Source of the DNA: Acanthacorydalis orientalis
Taxonomy: Eukaryota; Arthropoda; Insecta; Megaloptera; Corydalidae
NCBI GenBank assembly: GCA_034766995.1
Contig: CM068313.1
Location: forward strand, 39,807,996-39,871,995
Reading direction: 5' to 3'
DNA length: 64,000 nt
Part shown: one piece after another, positions 10,099 to 23,980 of the stretch
Position numbering within the stretch: position 1 is the first letter of the stretch
How the letters are laid out: the number at the start of each line of letters is the position of its first letter
Position numbers and translations under genes: made by a program
The notes under the pieces: model-generated
What the model was told of the DNA's origin: nothing
Databases searched by the model: none
Seen by the model: only the letters and a program-made list of their open reading frames with translations

Positions 10099-10411
10099 GT
10101 AAGTGTTTCATAATATATTTAATACGCTTAAGAGCGCGTAAATGTTATTCACAATGATGAAATAACTAATTAAAGACGCAGTTTAGAAAATCAATGAACG
10201 TATATTATTAATATAATCTATATTAACTATTAAGTACTGATTAATTAATTTAATAATTATAATAAACACAATCTTATTTATATACATAGATCTTTTTAAA
10301 TATCTTTATCACTTATACATAGATCTTTATAACTTTTATTGGTCATTGAACGACGTTCTATAACAATTAATCAAAAAAATCAATAATCTCTATCAAGTAC
10401 TTGCACGAAAG

Positions 10412-10413
<2 letters not shown>

Positions 10414-10457
<44 letters not shown>
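10414..10457. repeat. (TA)n microsatellite
   Basis: About 22 uninterrupted TA units. Confidence 0.95.
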
Positions 10458-10460
<3 letters not shown>

Positions 10461-10663
10461 AAAAAGAATATTTATGTTTCTATATTGTTTGTTCATATCG
10501 TGAGACATGAAATATAGAGTACACAATTTTAATATAAAATAATCTCTTATTTCTCAATTGAAGAAATGGAAGGCTTAATTAGTTTTTATTTGCTTTATAG
10601 AGAATCAATGAAGTAAAATATATGAATATTTATTATAGAGTAGTCGTGGATAATCTTTTTCTA

Positions 10664-10666
<3 letters not shown>

Positions 10667-10722
<56 letters not shown>
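10667..10722. repeat. (TA)n microsatellite
   Basis: About 28 uninterrupted TA units. Confidence 0.95.
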
Positions 10723-10726
<4 letters not shown>

Positions 10727-11060
10727 CGTGTATGTCTATGAATGAATATATTTTGCAAGTACTTCAGTTATTTATACACACATTCTAATCAACAACGGAT
10801 AGATTTCATTGAACTTGATGTAATTATAATTGATTTCATATTAATTGCTTCAATTAACATTATAAGTACACGCAGAAGTGCTACTACTGATAAATTAATA
10901 AATTATTTATAATAAATACATCCGATATGATTGTATATAATATTTGAAAAAGAAATTGCATTTGTAATTGAATAGGAAGTTGTCAGTAGGAAAATGCTAT
11001 TAAATTCATTTATAACTTATATTTATACACACTATTGTGCGCACTTGTATTCATTTCTGT

Positions 11061-11104
11061 TTATATATATAATATGTGTATATATATATATATATATACA
11101 TATA
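11061..11104. repeat. (TA)n microsatellite
   Basis: TA runs with one TAATATGTG interruption. Confidence 0.9.
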
Positions 11105-11420
11105 AGGGTTTTCCAAATCAAATATATATTTTCTTTAAAAAAAAGCTAGTCTTTTAATAGAATATAAAATAAAATTTTGAATTGATAAAATACGCGTAAT
11201 ATTTGATATAAAAATAGAAAAAAATATGTATTTTTACAAAAACTAAGGCATGTATTTTAAAATTTGAAATCTTTGACTTTATCTAGCAGTTATTATTGCA
11301 CTACAGGAACCACTCTATCGTCAGTTTAACGTTTTTTTTTTACCAAGTATTACATTTTTATGATAAACAAAAACAATGATAGAGAATGTCGGTTGTGAGA
11401 TATAAAGAGATGAAACAATA

Positions 11421-11456
11421 CATATCTATCTATACATCTATATATATATATACATC

Positions 11457-11488
<32 letters not shown>

Positions 11489-11510
11489 ATATATATATAT
11501 ATATATATAC
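11421..11510. repeat. (TATC)n/(TA)n compound microsatellite
   Basis: ATCT and TACATC variants lead into TA runs, broken once by TAGAATA. Confidence 0.95.
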
Positions 11511-11890
11511 CAATTAAAATATACCAATGACTGAAATATTCTTCAATAACAAAAAATCGTTCTTAATAAACTTGTTTGGAAATGAATTTCAAACACAAAA
11601 CGACTTTTACTAGCATAAAAATACCCTCGGTTTTAAAAATTCTGATAAATAAATTTGGTAAATCATAAATTAAAATCGTATTTTGGCCCTAATCACCTTA
11701 GCTATCGATGTGTCCTTAATCTTCAAATAAATCGTATTTATTATTAGCGAAAAATACTAAATAAATGTTCATTAAAAGACTATATTGTATTTTTATATAA
11801 TATTGCTTTTCGACAGAAATAATTATCTTCAAATATAAAAATCTGGGAGTAAGTTGAATATGCACATAAATTATAATAAAAAAAATTAAC

Positions 11891-11891
<1 letters not shown>

Positions 11892-11930
<39 letters not shown>
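11892..11930. repeat. (TA)n microsatellite
   Basis: About 18 TA units. Confidence 0.95.
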
Positions 11931-11933
<3 letters not shown>

Positions 11934-11964
11934 TTATTTGTGTATATTAAAGTTTTCACAAAAT

Positions 11965-12130
11965 CTAAATATTTTTATCTTAGTACTCTTAGAATGATGG
12001 CATCTCAATAGAAATATGTATAAGTAACAATCGAAAATGATCAATAATCATTTATTGAACATTTTCAATTAGAAAAATTTTCGGGTTTGTGGGATAAGAA
12101 AATAATTCATTTATGAAAGTGTATTTAACC
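11965..12130. mobile_element. Half copy of the foldback MITE
   Basis: Follows the right arm of the 8.7-9.1 kb foldback element: ACTCTTAGAATGATGGCATC, then GATCAATAATCATTTATTGA, a (T)GGGTTTGTGGGATAAG block and TTCATTTATGAAA. The left arm is absent. Confidence 0.6.
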
Positions 12131-13328
12131 ACAGTTACAGAACTGTATTTTGCCTTAACATATCTTTTACAACGGATAGTAAATAATTTTATTTTTACTT
12201 GTATTACATAGTAAGATATTTCTTAATTAATATATAATAAAATAAAATTCAGCTTTGTAAATAAATTGTATTGAGAAACGAAAATATTAATAATGAAAAT
12301 AAAGAAAGTTCATAAGCAAATGATTAACATTATAAGTACTATCATTTCAAGTCTTTGTTTAATAAATATATGACATTTAGAAAGTGATTTTCCCAAATTT
12401 TTAAAGAGCGTTTGAAAATAAATTAAATTAAAAAATATGTATAAGAAACCCTTTAAAAAATGTATCGTGAACTAATAGTTCAGGGGGTATTAGTTACATT
12501 TTTTAGAATATCAATAACATGGTTGAACAGTTTAACGTCAAGTGATATAAATATTTACACTTGTTCGTGCATCGCAGCAATTGCATTGGAATGTGAATAA
12601 ATTCATTTATGACATATTAAACGTTCAACTATTTATAAGTTTAATCAGTTACAATTGCCATTAGATCAATTTGATTAGATAAGATGTATGTATGGCTTCA
12701 GAAACGCCTGTTCATTGGCCATGCACACGTACATATAATGTGACCGCATGCTTCTTGTGCTCCGTGTAACACAACACGAAAGAAACCAAACGAATGCAGA
12801 AAGAGGCCACTATTAATCTATATATCTTTAGTGTTGGATTCTTAACATATTCATTACTTTGTAAATGATAGTGCTTTCGATCTGATCTATTGCACGTGTA
12901 GGAAACACACACAGTTTATTTAACGAAATAGGCTTTTTTTATATTTACGCACTTTTACAAAATGCATTCCTGATATGATCAACGAAAATTTTTGCACGGA
13001 CATGCATTTGAGATATCTTTAAATTGCTTTTAAAATCTGTATTGTCTGTTTTAGTACAATTGAAACAGTTAATGTTTTAACATACACAGAAATCCTTACG
13101 ACCGTACGATCCGTTCTTGAAATTTTAATGATGAAATTTGAAAGTAAATAGGTTAGTTTACATGTATTAACGTTACTTAAGAAGAGATATTTCTGACATT
13201 AACTCTTAGTTGATGTTCGTCAAATAGCTGATAAAGAAATATTGCATCTTCATATATAAACATTTTATTTCTTTCATTTTAGTAACATTTAAACCATGAT
13301 TTAATATAACTTTTGAAAATCGAAGACG

Positions 13329-13329
<1 letters not shown>

Positions 13330-13376
<47 letters not shown>
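13330..13376. repeat. (TA)n microsatellite
   Basis: About 23 TA units. Confidence 0.95.
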
Positions 13377-13377
<1 letters not shown>

Positions 13378-13932
13378 GAATTGGAAATGTGAAAATAAAA
13401 AAATATACTTTAAAAAGGTACAGTGATAAATGTTTACAAAACTGTATTAAAAATTAATACATTAGCGACAACTGTTTTATTTGGACATAGAACTCAATAT
13501 TGAATATGTCACCACTTGAAATAAAGTTCAATAAAATCGAAATCATGTTCAACAACTTTATTGAAAAGAAAAATATCAAGATAAAAAGTTAGAAACTCAA
13601 TATGTATCTTTGTCAACAGTTTTCTCGGTCAACAAACGTTCACAAAAAAAGTTAAAATGAGAAAAAAAAACGAGAGAGCTCGAGAAACTTGTATAAATAT
13701 AAATTCACATGTATAATATTTGACGAGATACATTAAAACATGTTCGAATCAAAGCGTTCTTTTAATAAATTAGTGTGTCTGAGAAATCATACGTGATTAA
13801 ACTTCCAGTTATAAATATTTATATTTCGCATATTTATATGGTAACAAAGAGAGTATACACATTGATTTATCTCTTTAGAAGTAATCAGATATTTCATATA
13901 TACTTGTTTCGTCTCTTATTTATATAATAATA

Positions 13933-15203
13933 CGAGGGTAGTTTGATAAGTTTGGTAAATTTTTATGAGATTGCGCCATCATTAATTTGGTAATGCCAAA
14001 GCTAATAAGTGTCTCTTTTCAAACTAGCATAGACGAAATTTTAGCCAGAAGCGAAGCGTTGTTCGCGTTCTACAGATGTTTGAAGCGAGCATTGTAGCAG
14101 TTGCTGGAAAAATGGAAAAAAACGAATTCTATGCAGTGATAAAACATTTTTATTTGAAAAAGTGAACGGTCGCTCAGATCAAATCAGAGTTGGATGAAGT
14201 TCATGGAGACTCCGCACCAGTGTTAAAGGCTGTTTATTTTTGGATAAATGAGTTTCAACTTGGCCGAATATGCATTGAAAATGAAACGCGCTCTGGACGC
14301 CCAGTTGAGGTCACCACGACGTATATCGTCGAAAAAATCCATGGTATCGTTATAAAAGACCGTAGAGTGAACATACGTGAGATTATTGAGACTGTAGGCA
14401 TCTCAAATGAACGAGTGCACAATATCCTGGACGAAAAATTGCACATGAAAAAGCTGTATGCGCGGTGGATGCAGCGATTGTTGACTGTCAAATAAAAACG
14501 CAGACGAAATGACATTTCAACTCAGTTTGACGATATTTAATCACAATCCGTAGCCCTTTTGCGTCGATTCGTCACCGTGGATGAAACATGGATCCACCAC
14601 TACACACCTGAATCGAAGCAGCAGTGAAAGCAGTAGACGGCGACTAGTGAAAATGCACCGAAGAAGGCGAAGGCCGTTTTGTCGGCTGAGAAGGTGATGG
14701 CCACTGTTTTTTTGGATTCTCAAGGAATAATCCTGATCCACTTCTTAACGAACGGAAAAATGATAACAGGACCTTATCATGCAACATTATTGGATCATTT
14801 GAAAGAAGAGCTGAAACCAAAAAGTGCTCTTTTAGCAGGACAACGCGCCATCTCACAAATCGGCTGTCGCAATGGCAAAATTACACGAATTAGCCTTTGA
14901 ATTGATTCCTCATCCACCCTATTCTCCGAACTTGGCCCCGTGCAACTTCTTCCTCTTCTCAAACTCTAAAATTTGGCTCGCTGGGAAGAAATTCTTATCG
15001 AATAAGGATATCATCGCCGCCGTCAATGTGTGTTTTGCAGACTTTGAGAAAAGTTACTTTTCCAACGGGATGAAACATTTGAAAACTCGCTGGACCAATT
15101 GTATATCCCTCAATGGAGACTGTGTTGAGAAATAAAATCGATTTTTTTTTCGAAAAACGGTGTCAAAATTTGCTTTTTCACCATACTTATCAAACGACCC
15201 TCA
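13933..15203 (+). mobile_element. mariner element (DD34D), near full length, decayed
   Basis: 1271 bases. It starts CGAGGGTAGTTTGATAAGTT at 13933 and ends with the near-complement of TGAGGGTCGTTTGATAAGTA at 15203, with TA on each side (13931-13932 and 15204-15205). Length, TA target and terminal repeats fit mariner. The interior holds a broken transposase on the plus strand. Confidence 0.88.
14112..15135 (+). pseudogene. mariner transposase with stops and a frameshift
   Basis: Starts at ATG 14112 with MEKNEFYAVIKHFYLKK and hits a TGA at codon 18 (14163-14165), where the family has a sense codon. The same frame continues through ELDEVHGDSAP, the helix-turn-helix region and RSGRPVEVTT, with further stops at 14493-14495 and in the 14538-14640 stretch. 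The first catalytic aspartate is in TVDETWIHHY. A frameshift near 14822 precedes QDNAPSH (second aspartate), which follows a TAG. The third catalytic position, exactly 34 residues on in YSPNLAPCNFFLF, is Asn instead of Asp. The frame ends normally with VEK and stop at 15135. The sequence type resembles mariners common in insects (mellifera-like, by recollection). At least five stops, one shift and a lost catalytic residue make it an old copy. Confidence 0.85.
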
Positions 15204-15499
15204 TACATGTGTTCTTAAGAGATGTACGAATTATTATATGAATACAAGTTCCTTATAATGAATGAAGTATTTAAAAAGAACATCAAAATTAAGATGTATT
15301 TCGCTTTATTCAATGATGCATCATTGAATATGTTGTCTTATTATTTTTTCGTATCAGTTAAAATGAAAAGACACAAAAATGTAAATTAAATAAACAAAGG
15401 TCTAATTTTAATTATTTTCGAAATGTGATTTCGAAATAAAGAGTTTTGGCCAGCAATCTTATTATTCTACAAATTTATTTTTAATCATTCTTCACTATA

Positions 15500-15552
15500 C
15501 TTACACACACACACACCTGTATATGTATATATGTGTATATATATATATATTT
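15500..15552. repeat. (AC)n and (TATG)n/(TA)n cluster
   Basis: Six AC units, then TATG variants, then about seven TA units. Confidence 0.85.
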
Positions 15553-15731
15553 CTTTGAGATAACTGACATATTTTCATTAAATGTTTATGTGAATTCTTT
15601 ATTTACTTATAAACTAATATGACCTTAATGTGTATGTGAAACAATACAGACATTATTTATGATAATTATTTCAATCGGTAATATATATTTTGCGTGTCTA
15701 ACTCTCAAAATATATCTATTTTATATTAATT

Positions 15732-15732
15732 T

Positions 15733-15785
<53 letters not shown>
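15732..15785. repeat. (TA)n microsatellite
   Basis: About 25 TA units with one CATA interruption. Confidence 0.95.
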
Positions 15786-15787
<2 letters not shown>

Positions 15788-16029
15788 GTACAAAAGTAAT
15801 TGCTTGAATAGATGTTTTCGAAAATATATTATTTTTTATTCGTTATTAAAAAAAATTATATTCATATATATTATTTATGTTTATACATAACTGTATGAAT
15901 ATTTTTAATGCTTATACAATTATTTATATTAATTGGTATTAAATATTAGTCATTTCTAGAAAAAACAAACAAAATTTTAACGAAATATATTACAGAAAAT
16001 AATTATAAATAATTCATGATTTATTACAC

Positions 16030-16036
16030 TTATATA

Positions 16037-16093
<57 letters not shown>
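16030..16093. repeat. (TA)n microsatellite
   Basis: About 30 TA units with one TATTA slip. Confidence 0.95.
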
Positions 16094-16096
<3 letters not shown>

Positions 16097-17099
16097 TTGT
16101 AATAATTTCTTTTCATAACGGGATGTATTTTCAAGCGACTGAATTTGAATTTCATTCGAAATGTTGTTATCTTTATAATATACCAGATTATTTTATACAA
16201 CGTAAATAGCGATTATTTATTTTTCAATTAGTTGTATGTTTATTTAACTTTTATAATCATAAACAAGACCTTAAGAAATATACAAGAAAAATGATTCAAA
16301 GAGAAATTCAGTTGAACATTTTGAATTAATACTAGAAAAACGAGTTGTATCACACAACAATATCTTTCCAGAGCAAATAACTAGTCAGACATCATCTGTT
16401 TATCTGTATGTATGTATATGTATACATATGTGTAATCAGTATATTGATAAAATGCTCCAGTTTCATTTTTGAAAAAGTAAATGTAGTATGAAAGTCCATT
16501 TCATAAAACATAAACTAGCATAAAGGAAAATAATAAAACAGAAATATGATGATAAAAGTATACGAGTGTTTCGATAAGTATACAAATTGTTATCTAAAAA
16601 TACTGTTTAATAAAAACCACAAAACCTTTTTTGTTTCATATCATGAGTTTCCATAAAAATAGTCCAGTGGGGTTCATTCGTATATTATTGTTTTTTTAAT
16701 TAATAAATAAATTGTCTTAGTACTGATAATAATTTTATGTACATACAAATAAGACTAAATGATACGCTGTTTTTAATGGTATGCTCTTTTATTTAACTCA
16801 GATTAATTAAGAAAATGGGATTAAAACGTCCCAGAATAGAAGATCACAATATGACCAAGGAATAAGTTATGACGATTTTCAAAATTCAGAAATTTTGGAA
16901 ACTGCGTTGAAAGTAATAGAATATTCTAATAAAAAATTGACTGGCATTATTTTTTCGAACAACTATTATTTGCATTGTATTTTTGTAATATTCATGTTGA
17001 AATATAAAAATATTTATCTAAATTATAATACCAAATAATAGTATATAGTATGGATAATTCTAGTAGAATAGGAGGCAAATTGTATGTTCGTACCAAGTA

Positions 17100-17265
17100 T
17101 TAGGTCGGTAAAAAAATAATTGCAGTTTATGATCTTCAAATTCATATACATTTTTTTAATATAAGTAGTTTTAAGTGGTCTGGAATTGTTGAATGATTAA
17201 TGCCTAACTTTTGTGCAAGCCCTAGAATTGTTATGTGTGGTTCTGATTCAACTAACGCAATTTAT
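17100..17265 (-). mobile_element. SETMAR/Hsmar1-like mariner MITE, partial copy 1
   Basis: Starts at TTAGGTCGGTAAAAAAATAA after TA. The minus strand encodes a decayed LVESEPHITILGLAQKLG, then NHSTIPDHLK, joined directly to the 3' end of the element. This is the same deletion junction as in the copies at 23.4, 31.8, 44.9 and 56.0 kb. The 5' part is missing. Confidence 0.7.
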
Positions 17266-17874
17266 TGAATATATTGTTGAAATGTTTACTTTCATTACAA
17301 AATTCAATAGTACTTTTCTATTTTAATATGTGAAAATATGTTTTAATTCAAATAAATTAGTTATGATAATATGTCTAGTTATTCTATTTCTATTGTTTTG
17401 TAACAATTGCTGTGTAATTATTCGTTATACACAAGCATTCTTGAACAACTGTCTCTTTGAAATTATTTCCTGTCTTGTGCCTGCCTCAGCCACAAGTCCG
17501 CCTATATATTAACTTACTCGTCTCTCCATCTGTAAGTTTGACAACATGTAAGGACAGTAATAATGTAATTGACGTGTTTTTTGTCAAGTGATCAAATCTA
17601 ATTTCATTGAATATAAATGCATACACAACAAACTAGCATTAAATGAAATTGAAAAATAAAAGTAGCTATTACAAAAGTGTCTTTTTCTCTTTAAACAAAT
17701 TGTAATTTTGTAAGGAACGTATCAAAGATTCTTTCGTTTTTGTTCTCAACATTCCTAAATCACAAATTTAATACTACACATTCCGTTAAAAGAGCTTTTC
17801 TTCTCAGACGAGTTTGAATTAAATTATTTTTAGTTTACATTTCTTAAATAATCGACATATTACGTTTATATGTT

Positions 17875-17877
<3 letters not shown>
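17266..17877. other. AT-rich, no recognised feature
   Basis: A short open frame at 17330-17512 is hydrophobic with a possible membrane segment, but nothing supports it as a gene. Confidence 0.4.
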
Positions 17878-17943
<66 letters not shown>

Positions 17944-17946
17944 TTA
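17878..17946. repeat. (TA)n microsatellite
   Basis: About 30 TA units next to the left copy of a tandem duplication. Confidence 0.95.
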
Positions 17947-18077
17947 TAAACTATTTATGATACAAATTATCACTGATGTATACATAAAGATTTTTTATTG
18001 TTATCTCCGTTTATTATTTATTAGACTTATTCCCTTATCTATCTTTTTATTTTACAATAAATATTTTTTTAAATGGA

Positions 18078-18149
<72 letters not shown>

Positions 18150-18320
18150 ATTATTTATTTATGATATAAATTATCACTGATGTATGCATAGAGAAAGATT
18201 TTTTTATTGTTATCTCCATTTATTATTTATTAGACTTATTCCCTTATTTATATTTTTATTTTACAGCAAATATCTTCTAAAATAGATCTTTCTCTCTCTC
18301 TCTCTATATATATATATATT

Positions 18321-18354
<34 letters not shown>
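17945..18354. repeat. Tandem duplication with (TC)n(TA)n spacers
   Basis: Two adjacent units of about 200 bases are closely similar. Each runs from TTATAAA-TATTTATGATA, through ATTATCACTGATGTAT, TTTTTATTGTTATCTCC, TTTATTATTTATTAGACTTA and GATCTTTCTCTC, into a (TC)n and then a (TA)n array. Unit 1 is 17945-18144 and unit 2 is 18145-18354. Small differences show the duplication is not brand new. Confidence 0.9.
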
Positions 18355-18357
<3 letters not shown>

Positions 18358-19281
18358 AATTGTGACGGAACTCCAAAATTTTTTTGTGTATTTCTTTGCA
18401 ATTTTCTCACTAAATCATGATTTTTTTTAAATGTTCTTATAAAAATTCACTAACATTCTTCTTATTTGAAAAATTTAACCCATATAAAGAGTTATTTACT
18501 TCAGTGATTCGGAACCTCGACAAACCAATCGCACTTTTTTATAACAAATATTTTATAGTTCTGTCCTATTTATTTGAAGTTAATTTTATGTATAATATTT
18601 ACTATATAGTTTGAATCCATCCCTCCACGTTGGGAAAACATTTATAGTTTTATTTTTCTAATAAAAAAAATCTCAAAAAGTAAACATTTTATATTTTTTT
18701 TGTATAATTATAACGACTTCAAAATATTACTATTGAAATGCTTTTTACATAAACAAGAAATTTTATATATTACATTCATATTTATAGTGTTTAGCTCTAA
18801 ATTTGTTGGAATTAAATTTTCCTGTCACGGGATTCGAATAAAATACATTTAATGGCATTATTATTTATTACATATAGTAACGGAACCCATAAACAATATA
18901 GAAAACCAAACTATTCTAAATATTTATAAATTACTCTCTGGAATCCCTCTGGTGAGAACCACTCTTCTCAATAACATCGTTTCCATTAAATTATTCAACA
19001 AATGTTTATTTTTTTTAAAAAAAATCGCTTTATTTTGTTTGGACCAAAATAAGGAAATTTCTTATATAAATTTCTTTTTCAATTGAACAGATCAAATATT
19101 AACACTTGAATAGCCGGCTATTTAATTCATAGACTTATGTAAACAACCGGCAAATATTTGCGAATTTCTAGAGAGAGAATTTTTAAAATCCTTTGATAAT
19201 TTAAAAATTAAAATTTTAAAATAAAAGAAACAATAACACCTAGAAACAAACTGAACTGAAATATTGTGATTATCTGCTCGC
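18355..19281. other. AT-rich, no recognised feature
   Basis: Only chance short open frames seen. Confidence 0.5.
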
Positions 19282-19460
19282 GCCTTAAATGCAGCGACAT
19301 AAGATTAGGTTTTTCTCAAGTGAAGTTCAGTGCCAAGAAGCAATAAAAGCTTAGTTTTGAAGTACCCTTCAAAATTACTGAAACGAATGCACTAACGTGT
19401 GTTCACAACTAACCATAAAATTTTCGAGAAAAACCTAATCGTTTATTGTTACATTAAGGC
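19282..19460. mobile_element. Inverted-repeat element (MITE-like, unclassified)
   Basis: Outer arms of about 35 bases are imperfect inverted repeats: GCCTTAAATGC...GATTAGGTTTTTCTC on the left and the complement of GCCTTAATGTA...GATTAGGTTTTTCTC on the right. The 15 innermost bases match exactly. Flanking CAAACTGAAC occurs just outside both ends as a direct repeat. No family could be assigned. Confidence 0.5.
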
Positions 19461-20111
19461 AGAACCCAAACTGAACCATTCAGTCACAAGCAAGTAAGAA
19501 AAATGCTTGCTCGTGTCATTAAAATAGTTATGAGATTATCAGGTAATCCACACCAAATAAGCAAGAATCTGTAACCAAAACAAAAAGAAAATTATTAGGT
19601 TCTGGGCAATATTATTCCCAGACATTTATTTATAGAAGTTAACAAGAAAAAAAGTTATGACACTTTCATTTGATGAAGATACTGTCGCAGAAGGGTGTCA
19701 TATTACATATTGCAAAAATGCAATACCAGGTGTTTAGTAATAGTTAAAAAAACATGACAGAAATATAATTCCGGATGTTTAACTATTAAAATAATTTCCA
19801 AATCATTGATTAAAAAAATTAAACAGTATTTAATTTATCTTGTTTTGACATTTTTCAAAAAAAAAACGCATGCATTTATCAACTGACTGTGCCACTATAT
19901 TTTAATTAACAATTTAAAATTATTATATTAGGAAACATAATTATTTATGGTTTTAGAATAAAAGTATTTTTTTTATCAATTACTAGTGAATACATTCACG
20001 TTTTGTGTATTTAAGAAAAAAATAGTTACGGCCATAAAGCACGATATATATCAATGAAACTTTTGCCAAATATTTTTTTTTCTCTAAAATATATTTATTT
20101 TTACATAAATG

Positions 20112-20112
<1 letters not shown>
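19461..20112. other. AT-rich, no recognised feature
   Basis: Nothing supportable seen. Confidence 0.5.
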
Positions 20113-20175
<63 letters not shown>

Positions 20176-20182
20176 GTATAGT
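20113..20182. repeat. (TA)n microsatellite
   Basis: About 29 TA units, then TATG variants. Confidence 0.95.
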
Positions 20183-20328
20183 ATATTTCTTACTATATTT
20201 AAGTGTATAACCGTATAGAAAAGTTAACAGTCCCAGCACAAAGACCGTCTGTTCGTATCCACGACAAAAATATATATTTAGTTATGAACTCTGTGTATGT
20301 AAATAGAAAAGAAAAAATATATACTTAT

Positions 20329-20371
20329 ACACACACATATATATATATATATATACATACACACACATATA
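20329..20371. repeat. (AC)n(TA)n(AC)n microsatellite
   Basis: A TA core flanked by AC runs on both sides. Confidence 0.9.
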
Positions 20372-21199
<828 letters not shown>

Positions 21200-21357
21200 G
21201 TCAATCTAGAAGATATAATCCTTCACTGAAATGTTATTCTTTAAAATATCGTTTCAAAATTTTAGCATTCTGAACAAAATCTTTTAGTATAAATGTCTAG
21301 ATATTTTTTATTCTGTTAAAATTCTAATTGAAAATTCTCTTTACTGATACTCTAGAC

Positions 21358-22021
21358 CATCGTTTCTCAACTTATGGGTCGTGTTAAAATTTTAATGGGT
21401 CGCGAAATAGCTGTTACCTTCCGCAGAAATACTTGCATTACTGAAATATTCTCTAAGAACTGAAAATAATATTTATATCTGTTAAGTACTGAATATTATT
21501 ATCTCATTCTTTGGAATAAAAGAAAAATAAAATTCTCTTGAAACTGATTCGGATAGTAAAAATGCAGAAATGTTTAGTATATCAAGCGAACCAGTAGTAA
21601 AAGTAAACAACAACACAAAGCCATTAAATATTGTCTTGTATTATTGTATTCATAATTTGTGTAAGAGTTTTCAATAAATATAATTCAAACTTTCAGTGAT
21701 TTTTATAATTTTGAAACAGCCTGTTTTATTTAAAATCGTTAGTCTTATATTTTTTCATGGTTAAATTTCATTAATAAAAACTCAAATCTAAGTATTTGTT
21801 ATCAATCGAAATTCGTCTGAACCGCTCTCAATAGAAATGTATTCAATGTTACATTTCACACGTAGAAGTTATTATCAAATATGCATAATTTTATTTATTG
21901 GTATAATATATAATAATTCCAGTCTAACAGGTTTTAAAAATGTTATATTATAAACATTTGGGTCGCGGAACCACTATAAACAAATATATTGAGTCAGGTG
22001 GTAAAAGGTTGAGAAACGCTG
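21358..22021. mobile_element. hAT MITE with 8-base target duplication CTCTAGAC
   Basis: 664 bases. Ends are CATCGTTTCTCAACTT and, on the other strand, CAGCGTTTCTCAACCT. Exact CTCTAGAC flanks lie at 21350-21357 and 22022-22029. Internal GGGTCGCG blocks near both ends add to the inverted repeat. There is no transposase reading frame, so it is nonautonomous. Confidence 0.92.
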
Positions 22022-22029
22022 CTCTAGAC

Positions 22030-23425
22030 ACATATCTCTGATTTTAGAAAACTTCCTCCTTTATCTATTTCAAAAATAATAAAAGTTCTTCCAAAGTTTT
22101 TGGTGAAAAAAACGAAAAAAGTACAAATTTTAAACAAACATTGAAAATTATTATTAAAAACAAAAAAAATAATTCAATATTAGATTTTGAAACCGTAATT
22201 CTTTCAGGATGTGCATACTTTAAAAATACAAAAGAAAATGAAAACATAAATCGAAAAGATTAATAAAAAATGTGTTAATAAAAAGGAAATATTGTAAACT
22301 TTTTCAAGTATATGCAAAATATTGTGATTATTATGTAATGAATAATTTGCGACTAAACAGAAGTGTCAGGAGATAATGAGTTATCGTTTTAATGTATTAT
22401 CTTAAAAATTGTGTCATTTGGTAAATAACTGTTTCATGTGATTAATAAAAGTTGACGTTCTTTTTGTCCAAAAATATTCTAACTGAAATGATCTTTTATT
22501 AATTAAATAATACATTTTTTCTGTATTGATTTATAATATTTTTATCGACTAAGCGTACTATTTAATCTCTATGTAGAACAATCTCTTCTACGCCTTAAAA
22601 AGTTTTATAAATGTCTTACAACTATATTTGTATAAAACTTTGACCTATGACTTCGAATTTTTCTCATACAAAGTAAGGAGAATGTAGTTTTTTAATTAAG
22701 TTTAATACAGAGATCAACTTGTCTACATCATATATAAAATGATTTATTTTCTTCCATACCATTGTTATCGAATATTTTATAACAATTATATACTCACGTG
22801 TGGATTTGTTATATCTATACTTTTGTCTGTTGAATGTTTTTTGGAATATTAAAAATGCATTGAAATAAAAAATCAATGAAAGATTAAAACTGGATTAAAA
22901 TATATAAACATTTTACAATATTCGAACTTGACTCTGTCTTGAAGATAGAATATATACTTTTTTGTATATTTTTTGGAATTTTAATAAAATATCACTTATA
23001 AACATAAATGGAGAATGTAAATTCTACGGTGAGTGTGGAATTTATATGATAATTTGTGTTTTAATGTATTGACTTGCAATTTTTTAAAAAAAATAAAATA
23101 AATTAGCACAACATTTTGTATCTATTATATATATATATATATATATATTACCTTATAAGAATTATTCTTATAATTGTGAAAACATACATATATTTTTTTT
23201 AAATGTAACGAGTTCAAACTACTTTCATACATTAAATTTTCTTTAATTGTTTTAAATTAAATATATAAATTTCTTCTATTTCATTGAGTCAATATCACTT
23301 GATTCTTACTTCAAACGTTTGTGATATTTTTTACTATTTTCTAAAGAAATACTTGCTAGAAAGCCTTAATATATGCTTCAGACTTACTTATTTAATAAAT
23401 GCAATTAAAATTTACAACTTTTTTA
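22030..23425. other. AT-rich, one short (TA)n
   Basis: Only a 24-base TA run at 23126-23149 and chance frames. Confidence 0.5.
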
Positions 23426-23980
23426 TCAGATTGTTAAGAAAATAATTGCGGTTTAGTTTTCTGAATTCTAACCTTAAGTTTTTTAAATCAAAGTGTCATT
23501 TCATTGTGTTCATGTTAATATCATTTTAAAATGTATTTTTCGGTCTGTATTTTGTTGACATCGACTTTGGTTTTATTATTAATTTTGTTTCAAATTGGGC
23601 TATTGAATTAAAGATGGAAAAGAAATAAATAAGAGCAATTTTGTTCGAGTTGAAAACGGATGGTAGAGCAGCAAAAACTACTCATAAATTAAACGATGCT
23701 TTTGATATGGGTATTATTAAGAAACATACTGTACAATGGTGATTCCAAAATTTTCGTACTTTGGACGAGAGTCCTAAAGACGAAGAAGGTCACGGGCATC
23801 CTTCTTCAGTTCATAACGACCAACTGAAAGCGTTAGTTGAATTAGAACCACGCTCAACAATTTGAGAGCTTGCTCGAAAATAGTCATCGAACAGTTCCGG
23901 ACCACTTAAAACCACTTAAATTAAAAAAATATACATGAACTTTAAAGTCATAATCCGCAATTATTTTCCTACCAACCAAA
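23426..23980 (+). mobile_element. SETMAR/Hsmar1-like mariner MITE, complete copy 2
   Basis: 555 bases between TA dinucleotides. The left end is a decayed TTAGGTTGGTAGGAAAATAA-type repeat and the right end is its complement (TTATTTTCCTACCAACC). The plus strand encodes the N-terminal third of a mariner transposase with stops: MEKK, AILFELKTDGRAAKTTHKLN, VQW-FQNFRTLDESPKDEEG, VHNDQLKALVELEPRSTI and DHLK. The frame is then fused to the 3' end. The similarity is to the SETMAR/Hsmar1 type (cecropia group, by recollection). The catalytic domain is deleted. Confidence 0.85.

Larger units (their letters stand above)
10099..13932. other. Probable intron, AT-rich, several microsatellites
   Basis: Begins with the exon B donor. 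Apart from the listed arrays and a half foldback MITE, no coding or transposon similarity was seen. A CpG-containing stretch at 12700-12910 is open on the minus strand but unlike anything I know. Confidence 0.45.
15204..17099. other. AT-rich, microsatellites only
   Basis: Besides the listed TA arrays I see no gene or element. Confidence 0.5.

Noticed and set aside
14255..14856. Minus-strand frames over the 13.9-kb mariner
   Set aside because: Antisense shadows of the plus-strand transposase.
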